Part shown: in pieces, positions 59,156 to 64,000 of the stretch
Layout of the letters: each line of letters opens with the position of its first letter
Position numbering within the stretch: position 1 is the stretch's first letter
Source: CAWAMR01 sp963783095
Lineage (GTDB): Bacteria; Planctomycetota; Planctomycetia; Gemmatales; Gemmataceae
Length of the DNA stretch: 64,000 nt
Assembly: GCA_963783095.1 (NCBI GenBank)
Contig: CAWAMR010000003.1
Location: 558,001-622,000 of the forward strand
Direction of reading: 5' to 3'
The notes under the pieces: generated by a model
Database searches by the model: none
Told to the model about the DNA's origin: nothing
What the model saw: the letters and a program-made list of their open reading frames with translations, nothing else
Made by a program: the position numbers and the translations under genes

Positions 59156-60742
59156 TCAGTTCTTATTCTTTTCACTGAGCCATGTCGGCAGATTGTGCAG
59201 TACTTCGCCCCATGTGGCCGGTACGACCTGCGTTGGGTGTTTGGGGACGAAGACCCATACATACAGCGACTTGCCGTTACTGTACGTGTGCCCGGAACGT
59301 TCGGAGGCCTCCTTGACGCTCGTGTTCCATACTTCCGCCAAATTGGATGCGAACACTCGATATCGATCCGGGTGCCCCAATGTTCGCTTATAATTGCTGT
59401 CGAAAAGAATCGCAAATCGAATCACCGCCGGTTTCGCCATGTCTTTTTCGTTCACCCGGTCGCTGATGCGCTGAACTGGCCTGTTCCTCGGATCGAGCAG
59501 TTTCGTCTCGCTTTCACAAAGCTCTTTGATAGTCATATCCCGAAGATCGTTGTGCTCAAGTTTCCACGTCCATACGTCATCATCATTGTCGGGGAGGTTC
59601 GGAATGAGATATTCATGCACAGAGGCAGACATATACTCCTTCGCCGTGTTCGGCTTCGAGAGCCCAGTACCCAGAAAGTTATTCTCATCAATTCCGAATC
59701 GCTTCCAAAGCAGTTCGGTTGCGCCTTTATAGGCCATGAGAACGTCGGCAATCGCTTGGTCTCGTCGCATTGCCGGAGCCGCGTGTTCTGGTCGGGCCGG
59801 CATTTTGACCGAAAGGGCATCCGCAAGCGCATCTTCCGTCACCTTGTCCTTGTCCACGGACAGTATCTGGTGGACTTGTTTGCGCCAGTGCCGCCAGTCA
59901 TCCGTCTGAACCAACTCCAGCCAGACCTGCTGTGGCGGAGTAGGTGCCGGCGGAGTCGATGCCGCCGGCGCAAAGAGCCGGGTCAGCCCGAAAATGACCA
60001 GCAGCAAGGCGAGCACGCCGCCGCCGATCTGGAACTTCCGTGCCTTGAGCGCCTCCATCCATCGCGATTGTCCAGAGTGCGGCGTCGGCAGAGCGTCCAA
60101 CTTGGGCAAAACTTCGGTGGGAGCGGTTGCATCCAAAACCGCATCGGTGCGGGCGAAGCCCAGCGTGATCGGGACCGTTGCGGCGTAGTACAGATCGGTG
60201 CCGAGTTCGGGCGAGCGCTTCCATTTCACGAACCTCGATTTCAAGGGGGTCGTGAGTTGGCGAAGAAGGCGTTCGGTGATCGTCACTTCATTTTCCATAC
60301 TCACGCCATGATGGTTCTTCTTGAATTGATCGACGAACTCCCCCGGGAAGTCTTGTTCCTTCGAATCGTAGGCGACCATCCCGGCATCGCACGAGATGCG
60401 TACCGCGATCAGGCGTTCCAGATCGGGTGTTAGTTGAACTTCCTGTTTGACCGATGGCAGCTTATCCAGCATTTCCAGCGCAGCCAGGCAACAGTTGTTG
60501 AAACTCTCCGAACTTTCGATCGGGAACAGGAACATCCCGGCATCGTCTTCCCAGGAAGACAGCTTGCCGCCGTAACGCTCAGCAATGACGTGGATCGCAT
60601 CCTTGAGAAGGTCTTTTGCCCGAGGTAAAATCAGGCCATGATGGCCCTGTTTGCCGTGGGGGCCGATCGTAATGTGAATGAGACCGATTTCCATACCCTG
60701 ATCTTTGCCGATTGTTTGCCATTTTTTAGCGGAAGAGTTCAT
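59156..60742 (-). CDS. Degenerate nucleotidyl-cyclase-like domain, TM helix, novel C-terminal domain
   Basis: I start at ATG 60742 behind AGAGGATC. Residues about 12-200 resemble a class III cyclase homology domain: LLKDAIHVIAERYGGKLSSW-EDDAGMFLF corresponds to the ...GG.v.k..GD..la.F strand pair, and VRISCDAGMVAYDS ... FKKNHHGVSMENEVTITERLL to the G.vN.a.Rl region. The first metal Asp is not evident, so it may bind rather than make nucleotide. A basic segment and TM helix follow at about 238-258 (GGGVLALLLVIFGLTRLFA), then about 265 residues of an unknown outside domain ending GEVLHNLPTWLSEKNKN. It is the first gene of the six-gene cluster, 99 bases upstream of the TIR gene. Confidence 0.65.
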   Translation of the reverse strand: MNSSAKKWQTIGKDQGMEIGLIHITIGPHGKQGHHGLILPRAKDLLKDAIHVIAERYGGKLSSWEDDAGMFLFPIESSESFNNCCLAALEMLDKLPSVKQEVQLTPDLERLIAVRISCDAGMVAYDSKEQDFPGEFVDQFKKNHHGVSMENEVTITERLLRQLTTPLKSRFVKWKRSPELGTDLYYAATVPITLGFARTDAVLDATAPTEVLPKLDALPTPHSGQSRWMEALKARKFQIGGGVLALLLVIFGLTRLFAPAASTPPAPTPPQQVWLELVQTDDWRHWRKQVHQILSVDKDKVTEDALADALSVKMPARPEHAAPAMRRDQAIADVLMAYKGATELLWKRFGIDENNFLGTGLSKPNTAKEYMSASVHEYLIPNLPDNDDDVWTWKLEHNDLRDMTIKELCESETKLLDPRNRPVQRISDRVNEKDMAKPAVIRFAILFDSNYKRTLGHPDRYRVFASNLAEVWNTSVKEASERSGHTYSNGKSLYVWVFVPKHPTQVVPATWGEVLHNLPTWLSEKNKN

Positions 60743-61000
60743 GGACGAGATCCTCTTTCTTGGGTGAACCAAATCAGGTGTATTCCCTTTTTCAACTCCA
60801 TGTTTTGTGAAAAGGGTTAGGGAAGGAAAGCACTTATGGTAATGAGTTTAGTCTATGGTAGCCACGATGTTCTCGCGCCACAACCAAAATCTGCAAGTTC
60901 CGGCACTCTCTTTGCAAATGGCTCTGACACTTCTTGATTTTCAACAGCTTACGAAATACACCCGACCAGAGTCGATCCGAAACCTGGAAGTGGATTGAAG

Positions 61001-61627
61001 ATGACCGAAACTCAATGGCAAAATGCAGCTGAGCCGCATGCCATGCTCGAATTCCTTAGGACAAGTGCAAGGGTTAGCGAGCGGAAACTCAGGCTATTTG
61101 CGGTCGCTTGTTCTCGACGTTCCTGGGCATTGATTGACGCCCTGGGCCGCAACGCAGTCGAGGTCGCTGAAAAGTTTGCCGATGGTCTTGTTGGTTCTGA
61201 ACAGATGCGCACTGCCCGGCTCACCTGCCAAACCGCCGGAGGGCAGGCGGCCTGGTATCCGGCCTGCACGAACCCGGCCATCGCTGCCCGAAATGCTGCT
61301 CGGAGTGCACAGGCCGGGGTTATCCAAAATCCCCTGCTCGGCACCGAGAGTGCCGAACTCCTGGCTCAAGCACATTTGCTGCGCGACATCTTTGGCCCAA
61401 CTCCCTTTCGCCACATCAGCATCGATTCAGCCTGGCAGAAGCGCTGCATAGTGCAACTGGCCCAAGAAATCTACCATGCTCCAACCAACAGCAGAATGGC
61501 GGACCTGGCGGATGTTCTTTGCGAAAACAGCTGCGACAACGATGAAATCCTGCGCCATTGTCGAGAGCCGGGGCCGCACGTTCGAGGCTGCTGGGTATTG
61601 GATTTATTGTTGGGAGCAAGCGATTGA
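61001..61627 (+). CDS. Gemmataceae-type conserved hypothetical protein
   Basis: ATG 61001 (MTETQWQNAAEPHAMLEFL); TTG 60995 is an alternative. The pattern MLEFLRTSARVSERKLRLFAVAC...ALIDALGRNAVEVAEKFADG...LRDIFGPTPFRHISIDSAW...CREPGPHVRGCWVLDLLLG is characteristic of a large family of short proteins found in many copies in Gemmata and relatives, mostly helical and of unknown function. 208 residues, cytoplasmic, no shift. It is one of the best lineage markers in the window. Confidence 0.82.
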   Translation: MTETQWQNAAEPHAMLEFLRTSARVSERKLRLFAVACSRRSWALIDALGRNAVEVAEKFADGLVGSEQMRTARLTCQTAGGQAAWYPACTNPAIAARNAARSAQAGVIQNPLLGTESAELLAQAHLLRDIFGPTPFRHISIDSAWQKRCIVQLAQEIYHAPTNSRMADLADVLCENSCDNDEILRHCREPGPHVRGCWVLDLLLGASD

Positions 61628-61656
61628 TTCTGCACTGGGGCCGATTCTTGCCGTAT

Positions 61657-61772
61657 CCCGCGTTCTGCGCGAACGCGGCTACAGCGCAACAAGTCCCTTT
61701 TGCGTAGCCGGGTTCGCGCAGAACGCGGGGAACGTCACGTAGGCCCCACATAAGGTGGGTCATCAAGTGGGG
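61657..61772. repeat. Two-hairpin repeat, copy 2
   Basis: Hairpin 1 (61657-61730): CCCGCGTTCTGCGCGAACGC and its complement with inner GGCTAC/GTAGCC. Hairpin 2 (61742-61772): GGCCCCAC/GTGGGGCC. Same order and spacing as 23143-23262, with matching changes on both sides of hairpin 2. Located between convergent genes. Confidence 0.82.
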
Positions 61773-61793
61773 CCGCTCATGTCTGCACCGTCG

Positions 61794-63671
61794 TCACTTG
61801 CCCATGACTTGCATTCGGATCGCGGAGGGATATTTCGGCGAGCGGTATACCTGCTGGCGAGCGGGTTGGAAGTCGTCGTCCTTGGCTTCAAAGATGTTGG
61901 GCACGTATTTCTGAGGGTTGCGGTCGATGAGCGGGAACCAGGTGCTCTGAACCTGCACCATGATCTTGTGTCCCTTGCGGAAACAGTGATGGCTCCAGTG
62001 CAGGTCGATGGTGTACTCATTGACTTCACCGGCAACAACGGGTTCGGGCTTTTCAAAGCTCTTGCGGAAGCGGGCCCGCATCGGCTCGCCGCTGATGAGC
62101 AGTTGAAAGCCGCCCATGCCCGGATTCTTTTCAACCTTCTCCGGATAGACATCGATGAGGCGAACGATCCAGTCGCAGTCGGTTCCGCTGGTGGCGGCGA
62201 AAAGGTTCGCAGTCAGCGAGCCGGCCACGATGACGTCTTCCGCCAGCGGTTCGGTCTCATAGGTCAGCACATCGGGGCGATGCTGCGTGAAACGCTGGTC
62301 CTCCACCATCCACACTTGCCATTCCGGGCCGGGATAAGTCGGCGTGACCGGGCGGGGACGATACGGCACCGGTTTGGCCGGGATCGGAAACGTAGCTCGT
62401 CAAACGCGGGCTTCGGTTTCCGCCGGAGCTTCAAACGCCAGCTTGCCGTTCGGATGGAAGTAAAGGTTGCGCGGTCACGGCTGTCTTCGGCGGCCAGCGA
62501 TCGTGCTCGACCCACTTGTTGCTGCCGGTCTGAAACATCAGGGCTTCGGGCTGTTTCTCGCCCTTGTCCTTGAGATAGCGGGCAAAGAACGGCTGCCTGT
62601 ACCTTGGCGCGGAAGTGCTTGCCCGTGGCGCTGTCGAACGTAATCTTGCCGAGCTTGTTCCCCGGCCCCGCTTGCCAGCCGCCATGATTCCAGGGGCCGA
62701 CCACCAGAAAGTTTTGATCGTTCTTGTCGTGCTGTTCGAGCAGTTCGTAGGTCTTGAGGGGGCCGTAAAAATCCTCCTGGTCGAACCAGCCGGCGACGTG
62801 CAGCGTCGGCACGGAGACGCGCTTCAGATAGGGCGCGGATGCCTGCTTCTTCCAGAAGTCGTCGTAATTGGGATGCGCGACGAAATCGTTCCAGGTCGGC
62901 ATCTTGCCCTTGAAGTACTTGGCATTGACGTTCGACAGCGGCCCCAGCTTCAGATACCACTCGAACGTGTCGTAACGATCGAACTTGAAATTGGTGTTGC
63001 CCTTGTCCGTCTCCATCATGGCGACGTACTCGAAGCCGTAACTGAGGCGGAAAGCGCCGTTGTGATGGAAGTCGTCGCCGAGGAACATGTCGGCGGGCGA
63101 TGCTTGCGGCGACGCCGCCTTCAAGGCCGGGTGCGGATCGAGCAGGGCCATCACCGTCAGCCAGCCTGGATAGCTGATGCCGAGCATGCCGACCCGGCCG
63201 TTGTGGTTCGGCACGTTCTTGAGCAGCCAGTCGATGGTGTCGTTGGTGTCGGTGCCTTCGTCGATCGCCTTGGCGTCCTTGGGATCGCGCGGCGGCCGCG
63301 ATCATCACGAATTGCCCTTCCGACTTGTGCCGGCCGCGAATGTCCTGAAACACGAAGATGTAGCCCTCATCGGCCAGGTCTTTGAAGTATTCCTTGAGCG
63401 CTTTCGGCCCGCGCGACTCGATGCCGTAAGGCGTCCGCATCATGATGAAGGGCAGCGGAGCCTTGCGTTCCTTCGGCGCGTAAACGATCGTGTGCAGCTT
63501 CACGCCGTCGCGCATCGGGATCATCGCGGCGGTTTGCGTGAACTGCTTGGCCAGCTCTTCCAGGTCCTTCGGCGTGACCTCCTGCGCTGAGATAGTGGTG
63601 ACCGGACAGAAAACCACAAGCAAACAAACTACACCAGCCAACTGGAACTGCCGAAGACAACCGACTTGCAT
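61794..63671 (-). CDS. CocE/NonD family alpha/beta hydrolase (frameshifted)
   Basis: ATG 63671 behind GGAG begins MQVGCLRQFQLAGVVCLLVV, a signal peptide. The X-Pro dipeptidyl-peptidase S15/CocE fold shows as AAMIPMRDGVKLHTIVYAPK, FIMMRTPYGIESRG, YIFVFQDIRGRHKSEGQFV, the nucleophile elbow GMLGISYPGWLTVMA, VSVPTLHVAGWFDQEDFYGP and VVGPWNHGGW. The C-terminal jelly-roll domain is LAEDVIVAGSLTANLFAATS, ...SHHCFRKGHKIMVQVQSTWFP. Shifts near 63295, 62600, 62470 and 62400. About 626 codons. These enzymes hydrolyse esters or N-terminal dipeptides; exported here, so probably peptide or acyl ester degradation outside the cytoplasm. Confidence 0.92.
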
Positions 63672-63730
63672 CGTTTTTTCTCCACTCCACGATCGCAAAT
63701 GAAACGACTACTCCCACCAATGGACAGCAC

Positions 63731-64000
63731 TCACTCCGCCGTTTTCCGGTTGGGATCAGTTGTCGCCTTCGGCGCAACAGTGCCTTTATCCCATTCGATC
63801 TTGCATTGCGGCAGGGCCTTCATGAGGTCCTTGATTCCCGCGGCAGTCACGTTGGTTTGCATTAAGTTGAGCGATTTGAGCTTCGACATGCTGATGAGGT
63901 ATTTCATTCCCGCATCGCTCACTTTCGTGTTCCACAGGAATAGGCTCGTCAAGTTATTACAGTCCTTGAAGTTGGCTAGACCCACGTCGCTTACAGTCGT
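63731..64000 (-). CDS. Leucine-rich-repeat protein, C-terminal end (partial)
   Basis: The frame runs off the right edge of the window. The visible 84 or more residues contain two to three repeats of the planctomycete LRR type (LTSLFLWNTKVSDAGMKYLI, LKSLNLMQTNVTAAGIKDLM) and an end piece LPQCKIEWDKG, the standard C-terminal cap of these proteins, followed by a short charged tail. Usually such proteins are exported and bind other proteins. It lies 59 bases upstream of the CocE-type gene, same strand. Confidence 0.85.
   Translation of the reverse strand, partial: TTVSDVGLANFKDCNNLTSLFLWNTKVSDAGMKYLISMSKLKSLNLMQTNVTAAGIKDLMKALPQCKIEWDKGTVAPKATTDPNRKTAE

Noticed and set aside
59129..60433. 434-residue plus-strand frame opposite the cyclase-like gene
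   Set aside because: Composition and lack of motifs mark it as a shadow; the minus frame has a TM helix in the expected place and a ribosome binding site.
1..64000. tRNA or rRNA genes
   Set aside because: I looked through the intergenic regions for cloverleaf-like sequences with GTTCRA and CCA ends and for rRNA landmarks and found none I could support. A covariance search would be decisive.

Overview
The window looks like a chromosomal segment from a planctomycete, most probably of the Gemmataceae. The reasons are a TIGR03000-type Cys-rich surface protein, DUF1501 and DUF1080 (3-keto-disaccharide hydrolase) proteins, a Gemmataceae-type hypothetical protein (61001-61627), the planctomycete linker 'CP..LRGWEW.YL' before WD40 repeats, many secreted HEAT or hypothetical proteins, and a very high load of dispersed palindromic intergenic repeats. 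No rRNA or tRNA gene was recognised. Many otherwise well conserved and essential genes (dnaE, lysS, ilvC, ilvE, pgi, comM) carry one to several frameshifts. I read these mostly as consensus errors of an uncorrected assembly, not as pseudogenes, and give whole-gene coordinates.

Layout. 0-6 kb: a Tat-exported protein, a radical SAM/B12-type enzyme paired with a fatty acid hydroxylase-family membrane protein, and comM. 6-11 kb: an efflux operon made of a periplasmic adaptor, disrupted by an intact IS5-family element with a CTAG target duplication, and an RND 'permease' that has only the periplasmic porter domains, plus a zinc-ribbon membrane protein. 11-20 kb: a dolichol-phosphate-mannose-type glycosyltransferase, dnaE, and the ATP-grasp / alpha-E / transglutaminase operon. 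20-27.6 kb: ilvC divergent from a MarR regulator that has an in-frame amber codon and a visible operator, a Cys-rich TIGR03000 protein, a two-gene D-glutamate cyclase-like pair (DUF1445 + DUF4392), and an Rpn-type nuclease. 27.8-33 kb: lysS-lolC/E-lolD-ilvE. 33-47 kb: small secreted and membrane proteins, a CitMHS/NhaD-like antiporter, pgi, a HEAT-repeat protein, a PAP2 phosphatase and a DUF1501 protein.

47.2-60.7 kb is the most unusual part. Six genes run on the minus strand: a membrane protein with a degenerate nucleotidyl-cyclase-like domain, a TIR-TIR-AAA_35 protein, a TIR-less AAA_35 paralogue, two AAA_35-winged helix-TM-WD40 proteins each with 14 WD40 repeats, and a third AAA_35-TM protein whose WD40 part is replaced by an unrecognised domain. 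Several genes overlap or nearly touch. I propose that it is a membrane-anchored STAND/TIR signalling or immune-type cluster: extracytoplasmic propellers sense, cytoplasmic ATPases switch, and TIR domains act. 61-64 kb: a Gemmataceae hypothetical, a CocE/NonD hydrolase and the end of a leucine-rich-repeat gene.

The intergenic DNA carries at least ten palindromic repeat families. Three are inverted arrays of heptamers (GTGTTCA, GTGGTCA, GGAACTT), and several of these directly abut or supply TAG stop codons.
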